A stretch of 64,000 nucleotides of DNA, taken from assembly GCA_963930655.1 (NCBI GenBank), contig OZ005621.1, positions 17,843,001-17,907,000 on the forward strand, in the 5' to 3' direction. Below are positions 43,362 to 55,613 of this stretch, one piece after another. The stretch's first letter is position 1. Every line of letters begins with the position of its first letter. The notes under the pieces are model-generated. The model was not told where the DNA came from and searched no databases. It saw nothing but the letters and a program-made list of their open reading frames with translations. The translations under genes and the position numbers were made by a program. This stretch comes from Myrica gale (taxonomy: Eukaryota; Streptophyta; Magnoliopsida; Fagales; Myricaceae).

Positions 43362-45494
43362 ATGGACCCGACACTACCGCCGCCGTTTCCTCCTCTGCCG
43401 CCGGGCACCACTGCCGCGGTGGCTCTCGCTGCCATGACACCCGTCGTGGACCCCACCACAACTGCTGCTACCGAAGCTCAGAACCACATAGCTCACGCAG
43501 CTAACCCTAGCCCGAATCTCGCCCCAGCCCTCAATCACAGTCACCCTCCTTATGCCGAGGTACCAACTCTCTCCCACCCCTTAACAAGATAGTTTCTTTC
43601 CTCTGTTTCTTTTGCTTCTGTTTTTCTTTGAAAGGTTCAATTTTTGCTGTGTGGGTCTCAGATGATATACGCTGCGATTACGGCTCTGAAGGAAAGAAAC
43701 GGGTCGAGCAAGAGGGCCATAGCCAAGTACATAGAGCGATTCTACTCGGGTCTCCCACCCACTCACTCAGCCTTGTTAACTCACCACCTCAAGCGCTTGA
43801 AGAACAGCGGTCTTCTCGTCATGATCAAAAAATCTTACAAGCTCCCTAGATCTGACGCCTCCTCGTCCGCTGCTGCTTCTCTTTCTGGTCCCCAAAAGGG
43901 CCAGGGCCGCAGCCGAGGTCGTCCTCCCAAACCCAAGATCGTCGCCAATCCGATTCCCGTCCCCAACCCCCAGCCCAACGCGCAGCCGGTCTTGTTTGCT
44001 CTCGGGCTTGTGGACGAGCCCATTGCGCAGCCGGTTGTTGTTAAGAGGGGTCCGGGTCGTCCTCGGAAGACTGGGCCGGTGGGGCAAGATGGTCTTATCA
44101 AGAGGGGTAGAGGTCGTCCACCTGGGTCTAGAGTCGGAGCGAAGCCTAGGTTGAATAAGAAGACTCCGAAGCCCAAGTCTGTGACGGCCATGTTGGGCCC
44201 CAATGGGATTAAGAGAGGCCCTGGTCGTCCACCAAAGGCCCAGCTCCGGACCATGATTATTCCTTTCGCTTCCAACAATGCCCCTGCAGTAGCAGTAGCA
44301 CCAGTAGCTAATTTACCCAGGCCTAGGGGCCGGCCTAAGAAGGACGCTGCAGCACCAATACACTTGGTGTACGGTGCTGATGGTGGTGATGTTTTGCCCG
44401 GTGGACCGGCAAAGGCTGTTCAGGCACGGAAGCTCAAGAAGACCACCGGCAGGCCAGTAGGCCGGCCCAAGAAGGTAATTGTTATGTTTTTTGGTGTAGT
44501 TATTCTTGTTCTCCATCAACCTTTTTGTACAGTGCTCAAATAGTTGATAATCAGATTTGATTGCAAAATATCCCTTTATCTAGGAATGGTACTTGATTGG
44601 TGTTTGGTTTGAGGGTGCTTTCCTGAAAGGAATCATTTGCACAAATAATGTTTATTTGTTTGAAATTCTTTAACATAAATTGCTGTGTATTTAAAAAAAA
44701 AAAAATTGTATTAGAATGTTATTTAGAGAGGGAAGAAAAAAAAGTGATGGTGGGTATTTTATTTTATCTGGGTTAGAGAATATGTTTGTGAAATTGGAAG
44801 GGTATAATAAATGCTTTTGATATTGCATACAGAAAACTCTTGCTGGGGAATGGTTTCAGAAAGAGTTTTGGTAGTAGAATGATGTTCAGACACTGATCTA
44901 CAATAAATGGAACTTTCTCTGTCACTTTCTCTGTCTGAATTTGATAAATTTATTTTTGTGAAGTCTGTTAGTAATATGACTTTTCTATTTTTGGTTGTTG
45001 AGGAAACTCCGTATTGGAATATGACTTTCAATTTCATTATTCGGCTCTATTTAATTCTGTTGGTGCATTGGTTTCGAATTTACTCTCACGCTGTCTTTTC
45101 CATTTAAAAAAAAAAGAATGCGGCAGCGGCAATATCTGCAATATCCGATATGCAACCGATGGCCTATGTAGATCTCAAGAGGAAACTTGAATATATTGTA
45201 AGTTAAATCATTTGCGCTGCTGAACTATTTTAGCTTCTAACGAATTAATATTTATGGTATTGAATGCTTTGTTTGTAGCAATCTAAGGTGAAGGAAGTTG
45301 TTGATGTGCTGAAGCCTCAGATAACCGAGGAAAGCGCAATCAGTGCAGTGGCAGAGTTAGAAGGGCTGGCAGCAATGGACATTATTACTGCACCATTACA
45401 AATTGAATCTCAACAGCCGCAGCAGCTGCCACAACCACAGCTGATGCTGCAGCCACAGTTGCCGCCACAGCTACAACAGACTTTTGCTCCATGA
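43362..45494 (+). CDS. GH1-HMGA chromatin protein (linker-histone globular domain plus AT hooks, HON4-like)
   Basis: Four exons, 43362-43559, 43662-44474, 45117-45197 and 45279-45494, all GT-AG and all phase 0, giving 435 aa. The N-terminal 66 residues are Pro/Ala-rich. An H15 (winged-helix) domain lies at about 67-130 (MIYAAITALKERNGSS, RAIAKYIE, LTHHLKRLKNSGLL). Six AT-hook cores then follow between about 145 and 337: SRGRPPKPK, RGPGRPRK, RGRGRPPG, RGPGRPPK, RPRGRPKK, GRPVGRPKK. The C-terminus has a helical KRKLEYIQSKVKEVVDVLK segment and a Gln/Pro-rich tail. Plant GH1-HMGA proteins bind AT-rich DNA and nucleosome linkers in the nucleus and affect recombination and telomere integrity. Nothing is broken. 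The exon 3 acceptor follows an A-rich tract, which is unusual, but the frame across it is clean. Confidence 0.93.
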
Positions 45495-47977
45495 TTTGTA
45501 AGATTTTATGCAAAAATCATGACCCTGTTTGCAAGGATCAAGATTGAGCCTGATTGTGAGGGTCAATAAGCTGTCTTTGAAAGTGTTTTAACTTAGGTTC
45601 AGAGGGAAAAATGTATCTGTAAATTGAGTAGGAAGGTAGCAAAACTAATTTGTCAATTGATGTTGGAGATGGACCATGTCCATAGTTTGTTGTTTATTAT
45701 TAAACTTTAGAATAACCATGGATCTTTTCTTTCTTTTGGTTAGCATGCTGCCCTTTGAAGTGCTGTAACTTTATTGTTCCCCCGTCCCACCCCAAAAGAA
45801 AAAAAAAGAAACAAATTGTTAAACAATTGCATAGCCAGTCAACCATCTTGGGGCTGGGCAGTTTGGTTGAAGAGCTCTTAATATTTGTGAGGTGTTTACT
45901 TATTGTTAGAATTTGTAAATTAGGAATTCAGTCTTTGGGCATCTATTCATGTACTTTTAATCCCATCAATATTATAATTCCAGAATGTGTTAAATGTTGA
46001 GGTGGGAAACGTTGGATCAGTAAAAGTGATGGATGGTGTGCGGGTAAAATTTCAATCATAAAATGGAAAATGGTAATTGTAAATAATTTTACATGGTAGA
46101 AGATCTTAAAAACTTTGAGATCTTTATTGGAATAGTTCCCTGAAGTAATTTCTGGAGATCTCAATCCAAATAATTCTTTAAAGCTAACTTTAGGATGCAT
46201 GTTCAATTTTTTCTGATCTACTTCTGGCCTTACTATACTTGCTTAATAAGAAGTTTCTTTCAGAAGTCGCTTTCTTCCAATGATGAAGCTGGCGTGTGTC
46301 TGAAGTCTACTTATGTTTATCCAAACTTTGAAGGCGTATCCATTTGGATTATGATCTATGAAGGTGACTTTAAGACTCTGGAAGAGTTTGTTTAAGGATG
46401 GAAGAACAAGAATATCGTGATTACAAGGGAGGATAACACTAAAGCCGAAACAAAACCAACTGAACAATTTAACTGAAATGCAAATGAGATAAATTTAGTT
46501 TATCGGTACCTAACAGATCACGTAATTGATTTGGGATCATAGTCATAAAAATCCAATTGAGTTGTGACATTTCAATAAGCACTCTCTTACTATGATTGAT
46601 CTACGGCTGCAAGAGGCGACCACTAAGTGGGCAGCCAGCTTTAACGATTTTCTTATATGAGAGTGAGATTTGACTGTATTGGTATTGGGGCTTGGGTTGT
46701 TTGGAGTGATTTCTTCATTGCTTGCTTGTACTCTTGATTTTAGGACTAGTGCATTTTTCCTGTGGGTCTCTGTCTATAGATTTTGGTATTCTCTGTGTTT
46801 GTTTTTATGTAGTTTACCATAATCGTGTGATGAATTACACAAGACGTGCCATATTTGTTAAAAGTGGGTTATATCTCAGCACTTGAGCTTTAGGAATCTG
46901 AGTACTAGAAAACTGAAGTTTGAAGGTTGCTGCAACTTGCAAAAGACTGGAAGGATTGTTAATATTATCACATTGAGAAGGGTCTCTATACTTGGACATC
47001 GTGATCCTAGTAGAACGTCACAAGATCCCATGATCAATTAAGAAGTGAGGTAAATCAATTTGCATGCCCATTAGACTCGAAGTGCTAACTGGACGCCAAC
47101 TTGAGTTCGAAGGCGAGATGTTGGCAAAGTGCTGTCTGATGAAGAGATCGACAAGTTGACAGGCGGAAAAAACAAGGTGCGACTGCGACTGACAACGTGC
47201 CGTGGAGGAGTTGGGGGGTAAGATTTCAAAGGGATTAAACGCGTATTCAAAGAAATCTTGTTCTAAGCAAATTGGGCCAAACTTTCGTGCGCCTCGTGGT
47301 GGATAAGTGGGTTACACCAACTAGTTGCAGTCTTGCAGAAGGAGTCGGTCCTTTGCCGGCCGATCTGTACAGTCCCGACGGCTAGTAGCGGAGACGGGAG
47401 TGGGCGGGCCCCCAACATTTTCGAAAAAAAATGTCATTTTGAAGGCCAAAAATACTATCACACTCCCTTTTTATTACACCTTCTAATACCATTCCCCTCC
47501 CCCAATTTTTTTTTTTAAAACATCTCCTTTGCAATACTATTAGTAAACATTTATATTGTTTTCTTTATAATTGTTAAGTGATGTGCATAAAAATAATTAA
47601 TACATAAAAAATAATTACCTTCATAACATATTAAAGATGTTCTTTCTTTTCTCTAGATCTCATTTTATAAATTGCATTAGAAAAGTAAGAGTTTCTAATC
47701 TAGAACATAATAGACGATGTTTGGGATAACAAATTTTAAAAAAAAAAATTAAAAAATTAATAGTGGTGTGAAAATGCAGATAGATTGAAGTTTTATTTGA
47801 GTTTGTAAAAAGTTGGTGAATTTTTTTAAAGTTATTTAATTTTAGGTTGATTTTTCTTGGAATTTAAAAAATATATATAGAGAATGATGATTTAATGGAG
47901 TATTTTTTAAAGGTACTATATTTTGTATGAAAATATGATGGAATTTATATTGAATTTTTTAAACTGTAGGGTTTAGA
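45495..47977. other. 3' region of GH1-HMGA gene and intergenic
   Basis: The first 200-250 bp are probably 3' UTR. Beyond, only short unrecognised frames are found, along with an AT-rich stretch at 47510-47950. No RNA gene or element ends seen. Confidence 0.45.
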
Positions 47978-48502
47978 ATGTCACCAAAGTTCCACGAAAG
48001 TGAAACGAATCTTAATTGGAGGGGTTCAACAGCTATATTTTGTGAGCTAGAATATTTTATTCTGACTATATCATATCCCATACTCCCAACATGTTTGGCT
48101 CTTGTGTTCGATGGCACTGACTTAACTTTATGTCCTTTAGTGTACATATTCAATGAGCATAACGCTGCTAAGAGGATGGCCTTTTCTAAGTGGGACTGCT
48201 CCATCGACGAATCTATTTACAGGCTTTGTCTGATCCCCACCAACTGTAATTGGCAAGAAGAAAAAGTATACACAGAGACATGCCTCAAACCTATCCACAG
48301 ACCTCAAAAGGACCAAAAAAAGCCTCAAGTTAGGCTCAGGACTAGGCCTAGTAATCAAGTACAAAGAACATTGTGGCCAAAGATTCCTCTCATTTCCTTT
48401 ATTTTGACCCCCAAAAGCCACGTTCTAGTTTCACCCATGTCTTGGAAGTTTGCTGTTTGCTTGTACGTCGGGCTAATATCACTCCGTGGCCGTGCGGCCT
48501 GA
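47978..48502 (+). other. Uncertain 174-codon open frame
   Basis: Begins MSPKFHESETNLNWRG and contains LPTCLALVFDGTDLTLCPLV. The frame is long for an AT-rich region, but no domain is recognised and codon use is not obviously coding. It overlaps frames on the other strand at 47959-48421. It could be a piece of a transposon or plain chance. Listed so that it is not lost, not as a gene. Confidence 0.15.
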
Positions 48503-51338
48503 CAAGGATTTCTCTAATCAGAACAAACAAACAAAAAAAAAAAGGAAAAAAGAGAAAAGAAACCATTAGCAACAGGCAATTGCGGAAACAATATCGTGGC
48601 CCATTGTGTATCCACAAATGTGGCCGATTCCAGGCCACGCGCTTCGCCACAGTCCAATGAAAGTCTTAAGGAGTTCGACTTTTTTTTCCTCCTTTTTGTT
48701 TGGATAATGGAGGTCCCATACGAAGAAAAGCAACTGCCGGATAACGCGCTCACCCACGCTCCAATCACATCCCCGAGCCACTCAATACCAGTGCGCTGAT
48801 TCGCTGATAGCGAGCGCGTGGGCTGTCATTATCCCCCCACGCTTTTTTTCGAGCAATAACGTTACCTTTTGGACTAAAAAGCATTAGGACAAAGCAAAGC
48901 CGTCCACGTAATAGTCGCAGCACGCCAACTAACTTCGGACCTCGACATTTTATCCTTTTTTATTTATTTTAATGCTTCCGTCGTCGTTTTATTGTATACG
49001 TAAAAAATACACACATTTTTGTCCATTTACCATAATAGACCATTTGAGAAATTTTGGACCCATTTGAGAAATTTTGGATAGGTTTGTTTGTCGGGTCCAA
49101 AATTTTGGGCAAATAAACCTATTTCAAAATTTTTAATTACATACACTTTAAACTTTTCACAAACCCTAATAAATTTCGACATTCAAAAGATTCTCAAAAT
49201 TTTGAGAATATTCTCTAAAATATCAGTAAACAAACATACCCTTTGTCTTCTTTTTGTTTGAAGCTTCCAAATTATTGGGAGTAATCAGTTGAGAGTGGCT
49301 GAAGATCAATTATGTATTAAGAGGCCAAGAAAAAAAAATGTATTAAGATAATCAACATTATAAAACTTGTTTTACTTAATCTAGCTCTCGTACTATTTAA
49401 TTTATTCTCATGACATGAAGTTTTCTCTCGGTTTATAAATATTAACAATAAACACGTGTATTGTATAATTAGCGCATAGTTAATTAGATTTAGAAGTCAC
49501 TACAAAGGCTGATAGATGGGTTAGAAATATAAGCTAAATGATTAGATTAGTCTATTCTTGGTGGTCCTTAGTTATAATTTCATCTGGTATAATTAAATGT
49601 TCTATGTGTTTAGCTCGCATATGAGAAGAAGTATAAGAATTATTAGTTAGATTGTAATACCACGAGTTCTGCATGGAATGGAAGCGAGAGGAGAAGGAAT
49701 CATAAAACCATGAGATAAATACTAATTTTGTTCGTGTAGTTTATCATTATATCTAATTACTCCATGAAAATTAAAACTCATTAAATTAGTCCTTGGGAGT
49801 TCAAAATTTATCAAGATCTTAGTCCTCATGCAACTCTTCAAAATTGATGGATTATAAACCCTATATAAGGACTAATTTGATGGATTTTATCATTTTAAAA
49901 TCGAGGGATTAGTCAGATAAAATAGTAATTCTAAAGACGAATTTTTTTATTTATCTCTAAAACCATAATATAAGGCCAAGTTCTTACATAAAATACTTAC
50001 CGGATAAAACAGTCTTATAATGATTAGAAGGGACGCCAAAAGCAACTTTGATTAGTTTTTTTTAAAATCAAAGCATACACGTGGGTAAAGCTTCTTTTGG
50101 TTGTTACATGAATGAATACATTCTCCTCTCACTCTTACCCATATGTAAAGGACAATATTTAATTTTTTTAAATACAAAATGTCGATTATACTCTTACAAA
50201 AGTCAAATAACAGGCTATATTTAAGCATCATTTTGTTTAAAAATAATAAATTTTCGTTCAATTTGATGAAAAAATAGACCGTAGGTGCAATATGTTAGAG
50301 ATTGGTTATTTATGAGTAGAATATTTTAAACGTGGTAGTTTAAGGTATAAGTGCAAAACTTATAATAATTCATGGGTGAAAATATATATTCTCCTTCTTT
50401 TCTTATAAGTAATTCATGGTAGTTTAAGGTATAATTCATGGGTATAGTTTTTTTAAAAAAATAAAAAATATTAATGATGTACGTAATTGAAAAAAATTTA
50501 AATTTCCATTAGAAGCAAAATAAGGATACTACTTTCAATGTCAAAGTGTAACAACACCCATATCAACCTAAATTGGTAATATATATATATTTAAAAAGAA
50601 ATCAATATTTTTTACTAGCCCATGTATAAGACCTAAATCAGCAATATAAAAAGGAAGTAATATGGCTCATAAATTATTGAAAAATTAATGTTTAAATATC
50701 GTTAAATTGGCAGAGGTAAAAAATAAAATATATAATTAACTGGATACAAAACAAAAAGATATATTTTTTTTCGCTTATCGCATATAAATATATATGCAAT
50801 AATATATTAATGAGAAAGGCTGAGATTGTCCAAATAGGGCGTGAGACATCATTTGAAAATACAAGTTCGAAGTAATTTTTTAAAAGGCTTAATATACACG
50901 CGTGCTCTTGTGGTTTAATGTTTTCTCAGAAATACCCTTAGGGTAATTTTTGTTGTCCCGCTACCCCTGTGGTATTCCCCGTTATACCCTTCCTGCAATA
51001 TTTCGTATATTTTTAGACGAAAATTGATGACGTGGACCAATTGACCACGTCACATCCAATTAAACTGTAACATGTGTCCTTAACTGCTGACTAGGCAAAA
51101 TTATTTTTCCACCTATATATCCACGTCACTCTCCCATGACAATTTACCGAAATGCCCTTAAATCAAGGACTCGCTGACTCAAATCACTTCCCACTCACTC
51201 TCCCCTCTTATTTTTCCTTTGAACGCTCTACAGATCATAGAGCTCACTCTGCAACGGTCTCTGCGGTTTTATCCGTCTCCGAAACCCTGCGTTTTCGTAG
51301 TCCTAAACGACAGCTTCGTCCAGCCATGACCGTCGGGG
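48503..51338. other. AT-rich intergenic with a possible MITE
   Basis: A duplicated CATTTGAGAAATTTTGGA lies at 49035-49078. Around 49080-49241, imperfect inverted ends (GGTTTGTTTGTCGGG / GTAAACAAACATACCC) and an internal CTCAAAATTTTGAGAA palindrome suggest an old MITE without a clear duplication. 50890-51130 has compositional features of a Mutator-like arm (TGACGTGGACC / GACCACGTCA). No gene supported. Confidence 0.4.
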
Positions 51339-51706
51339 CTCTACCAGTCTTCTCTGTCTTCCTCGTCGTTTTTCCCCTACATCTCATGCGCACAACATCA
51401 CGCACCTGCTGGCCAAGCACCCAGAGTTCTCCACCTTCAACCACTACCTTTCGTTCACCCATCTGGCCGACGAGATCAACTGCAGCGCCACCATCACCGT
51501 ATGCGGCGTTGAACATCCTCGCCAAGCACCTTCCCATCTACACCATCAAGAACATCCTATCGCTCCACATCCTCCTTGATCGACTTCTTCGACGCGAAGA
51601 AGCTCCACCAGATCACGAACGACACTGCCCTCTCTGCTACTCTCTTCCAGGCCACAGGCTCTGCCCCCGGCTCCGTCGGCTTCGTCAACATCACTGATCA
51701 CTAATC
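51339..51706 (+). pseudogene. Fasciclin-like arabinogalactan protein (FLA) gene fragment
   Basis: A signal-peptide-like LPVFSVFLVVFPLH is followed in one frame by HNITHLLAKHPEFSTFNHYL and LADEINCSATITV, in a second frame by LAKHLPIYTIKNILSLHILLD, and in a third by DFFDAKKLHQITNDTALSAT then FQATGSAPGSVGFVNITDH. In order these are the signal peptide and first fasciclin (FAS1) domain of group-A FLA proteins, GPI-anchored cell-wall glycoproteins. The frame changes near 51385, 51515 and 51580, part of the TITV-to-LAKH stretch is lost, and homology ends at NITDH. It is therefore a dead fragment lacking the AGP-like Pro-rich region, the second FAS1 domain and the GPI signal. Confidence 0.82.
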
Positions 51707-51744
51707 CATTGAGGTTGCCATGGATCTTCTCCACTCCAACGCAC

Positions 51745-51862
51745 CTTGTGGAATGAGGTCTCCGAGAGGTGGTTGCCAATCCAGAGATTGACAGCTTCGG
51801 GAAGGCATTCGAAGGCCTTGGTTACCCAGGGGATGTAAGCGTCGCAGTCTGGAGCCAACGCC
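51745..51862 (-). pseudogene. JmjC-domain protein exon fragment (JMJ32/JMJD7-like)
   Basis: The minus strand reads LAPDCDAYIPWVTKAFECLP then EAVNLWIGNHLSETSFHK, ending at a GT donor (51744-51743). This is the exon of plant JmjC proteins of the JMJ32/JMJD7 type just before the iron-binding HxD pair (H of FHK, with the D expected in the next exon). Only about 39 codons are present and no neighbouring exon was found. It lies tail to tail with the FLA fragment, separated by about 40 bp. Confidence 0.75.
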
Positions 51863-52698
51863 ACTTATTTACCGGAATCAGAATTGACTATGAGTTTGAG
51901 AGCCTCCGGGAAGGGCATTAATCAAATCAATAAAAAAAAACAATATAGGTTCAAATAATTACTAGTTGACTATGAGTTTTTTCTTCGTCACTTTTAAATG
52001 TCACTCTAAGATATTGGGTCCAATTTGATTTGATTTATAGGTTCAATTTGATTTTTACATATGGGTGTAATAAGATGTTCCCCTTAATCAAATCAATAAA
52101 AAAAACAATCAACTATTGCTACTTTCCACGCGAAACGGAAGAGTATGAAATAACATAGAGAAAAAAGACTTTTAACTCTTGCAATCTAATTGGGAAGTGA
52201 AAGAAAAATGCTCACAACAAAAAAATTGGATAGTGGAAAAAATCAAAACCCTACAAACCACATGAAAAAACGCTTGAGTTTGCATCTGAGAGTCCGCAAA
52301 AGGCCGGGAAGCAAAGACTCGGCAACCAAATTGAAACCATACAAGCCTAATTTTTTTGGGGGCTACTTGACTCACACGATATTAGCAGAATTTTTCATGG
52401 CCCCCATAGCTTGGTCGGTCTCTAGCTGGTATGATATAATATATACTACATTTGGGTTCGCCTTTGAAAATTTCTTGCCGTAGTTAATTAATGCATCGTC
52501 ATAGAGGATGGGTGCTTTCGCTCTCATTAATGTGAATGCAAGGTTGACTTCTCCTCAATATCGATATCCCATAAGAAAGCTTGTAGTTTTCTCCTTCTAC
52601 CTACTTCTTCGACAAACAGATTGAAGTTAAAGTAGTAGTGATTCCTATGTAATGGGCTGAGAAAAAAATAATTAAAGAAAGATTCCTATGTAATGGGA

Positions 52699-52729
<31 letters not shown>

Positions 52730-53257
52730 TTCTATTATTTGCTTCTTTTTTTTTTGGACGTAGATTTGACGTCCGATGTTGTCTTTCACTGCAGAATAAA
52801 TACATTAGAATGCATTTCATGCACCATAAAACCCACCGTTTATTCCAAGACAAAGCAAAAGAGTCTTTATCTTCCATATGTTTAATAATAAACCAAAGTT
52901 AATGGAATAGTTTGGTAAAGCGACTGGAATTAATAATTAATTTTACCAAGAAAACAAATTAATAATTAGTTAATACCAGCGATGGTTGTGAAGATAAACC
53001 CAAGTTTTTGTTATATTCCTCTCTCTAGAAACGTCTAGCTAGGCCGAAATCAACCACTTAGTACGTGTCTTATATTATAAATTAAGAGATAAATTATTTC
53101 CCCAAGAGAGCGAGGCTCACGTACATGTGAGAACCATAATTGGTCCTTATTCTTAAATATAATAATTGAATTAATATATCTCTTTTTGGTAAGTAAATTA
53201 AATTAATCGAATAAAAAATTCACTAAAATAAGCTAGCTAGGTACGGATGAATTATAT
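51863..53257. other. Intergenic with direct repeat and TA microsatellite
   Basis: TTAATCAAATCAATAAAAAA occurs at 51920 and again at 52085, suggesting a duplicated target or a repeat end around the 165-bp interval. A (TA)n run lies at 52701-52729. No gene supported. Confidence 0.45.
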
Positions 53258-53265
53258 ATTATATA

Positions 53266-54373
53266 CAGTGGCGGACCCAAGGGGGGTCAAGCCGGGGCAG
53301 CTGCCCCCCCTTGGTTCATATATATATATATATATATTTTTTATATGTATTTTCCTATCTATTTGTGCTGCTAAGTTTAATGTGTTGTGGTTTATAAGTC
53401 AAGTATTTCAACATTATGGCTTTTTTATTGTTTCTGTTCATTATATCTATTTTACTATAAAAATATATTCAATACACATATTTGCTACTTATAGAGTGCC
53501 AAAATCTGGCAATATAATCCCATTGTTTTTGGGGAAAATTTATTTAGATTAGTTTGAAGAGTTGTTCAGCGGTAGAGTAGGTAGGAGAATTACATGTTGA
53601 TTACTTGTCTCAAATTTCTCACATCCCATGCGTAAGAGAGAGGGAGAGAGGAGATATGGAGTTTATAAATCTTTGTTCATTTATAGTTCGATTACTTAAT
53701 ATGCTGAACATGATAGTAACCTAGTAGACATGTAAATGTTGTATATTTGAAGAGATTAGAACGTTGGTGTTTAAAGTTTTATTATTTTTAATTTTGATTA
53801 GTGAATTGAATTGGTTGATGAATTTTCATTTTGTTTTGTTTAGATTATAGATAAGTTTTGGATAAAAAAAAGTCAGCCAATGTGGAATCGCTTAGTACTC
53901 CTACTTTTGATGCGAATATTAGTTTGAAAAAACCTTGCCTTTTGTTTAGTCTGGATTATATTATTGCTTACTCAAGTTTACGTAAACTCATTGAAGAATA
54001 TGATGTTAGGATTGAGGATTAAATTCATAAGGAGTATTTGATCAAAATTCCTTGTCAATCACTTGGCTTGTTGGTCATGATTTTCCTAAGAAGCAAAATG
54101 GGAAAACAATGAGGAGTTTTAGAGAGTTATGGTTCAAAACCAATAAGCAATATGAGAAAATAATGAGGGGTTTTAGAGAGCTATGATTCAAAAATTATGA
54201 GTAAGAATATTTTTTAAGGAGTTACGGTAGTGTATTTCAATATTTTTAATGTTTTTATTCATTAGTTTTCGTTACTTTAACTCTAAAACGCCTTTTGCAT
54301 TAAGTAAGAAAAAAATTTGTCATTTCGCTTTAGGAGTTTACCCCCCTCAACTTGAGTCCTGGTTCCGCCACTG
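53266..54373 (+). mobile_element. Internally deleted hAT transposon with TTF-type zinc-finger transposase remnant
   Basis: A 1108-bp element with ends CAGTGGCGGACCCAAGG and CCTGGTTCCGCCACTG and a perfect 8-bp duplication ATTATATA (53258-53265 and 54374-54381). The interior reads NVESLSTPTFDANISLKKPC, LFSLDYIIAYSSLRKLIEEY, DVRIED, a stop at 54018-54020, then IHKEYLIKIPCQSL. This is the N-terminal part of plant hAT proteins annotated as TTF-type zinc finger / ZMYM1-like. The DDE catalytic and dimerisation regions are absent. A tandem duplication of about 60 bp (GxGGAGTTTTAGAGAG-like unit) lies at 54090-54200. Confidence 0.88.
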
Positions 54374-54381
54374 ATTATATA

Positions 54382-55253
54382 CTAGTGATCTTGAAAAAGC
54401 AGATCATTGATTTCTTAATGGGCTGATCATTTATATATATATACAAGCTGGGTGGTCGATCCACGCATTGCATTATTTGAAAAAAGTAATGCTCATATAT
54501 GCCGTATTTATCACTTAAAAAAAGGGAAATGAGATAGGTATAGATACATAGAGATTCTGGATTTCTGACTTCAAAGAGCTACCCGTCCCAACGCAGCAAG
54601 GCACATGCCCTATGATAATTTGCCTATATATGCTGTGCTTTCTTTTAAGAACTTTGGAGAGAGAAACCCATAAAACTAATTAAACTTTTGACCCCACTGT
54701 CTCTTGTGTGAATCAATTGGGTAGAAGCTGGGGCGGAGAAATTAAGTTGGAGATAAATTTAATGTAGTTTATAGGTCACATCTCCATGGTCTTTAATCTT
54801 CCTTTCCATCTTCTGCAAGTTTCAAAAAGCATGTGTATTTATAGTCTTTTCTGCGACAGATATGGGGATGGATTAGGTCAAACACTGAGATGAGTGGAAG
54901 GGTTGGTGATCTGATGAGTCTGATTCATGTCAACATAATATAGTAGTACTTTCTGTTGTATATAGTTCCTTAATAGAAGCTCTATGTCTATTTCTTTCCC
55001 CTTTTGGCTGTCTTGGTCTTGAAAATAACCAAATACATGTGGTAGAGTCAAAGAGAGAAACTTGAAAATAAGAGTGAAAAAGAAATCCTTCGCTTACATC
55101 AAAATGTCAAAGAAGTTTAAACTACCGAAATAGTCACAGTTAGCCTAGAAATTATCAAATGCATCAACGCTAGCTGATGTAGGATATGCTCATTAATATT
55201 GTATCACATAGTCTATTTTTTTGCACATATATTATGTTACAATATATATAAGA
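54382..55253. other. Intergenic, no supportable gene
   Basis: AT-rich with short frames only. No conserved motif or clear element ends. Confidence 0.5.
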
Positions 55254-55613
55254 TAAATACACTTTACACTCTCTAATTATGAGAGTCTTGACATTTTGTA
55301 TTACAAACTATTATTTTTGTCACATTACATCCACCAATTATTGATTTTAAACCCTTTTCATGACCCTCTGTTAAATTTTTTGGTTAATTTGGATGAAAAA
55401 TAATTTTTTGATGTGCAAAATGATAATTTTGGCCCCATATTATTTTGGCAGTGATTATTTTATGAAGATAAAATCGTTCAAACTGATAAATTTTTTTAAG
55501 GAGGGTGCAAAGTGATTGAAAAATTAATAGTTGGTGGGTACAATGTAACAAAAATAATAAATTATGATGCAAAATATCAGGACCCTATAATTAAAGGGTG
55601 TAAAGTGGATTTA
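55254..55613. mobile_element. Long-hairpin MITE, about 360 bp
   Basis: The left arm TAAATACACTTTACACTCTC and the right arm (complemented TAAATCCACTTTACACCCTT) are inverted copies continuing through TTGACATTTTG / CTGATATTTTG. Phrases such as CACTTTACACYCT and GGTGCAAAGTG link it to the 36739-37136 element. Non-coding. Flanking sequence is TA-rich, so the duplication cannot be defined. Confidence 0.7.

Noticed and set aside
43374-44278. Minus-strand frames opposite the GH1-HMGA gene
   Set aside because: Shadows of GC-rich AT-hook codons; the plus-strand frame has domains and consistent splice sites.
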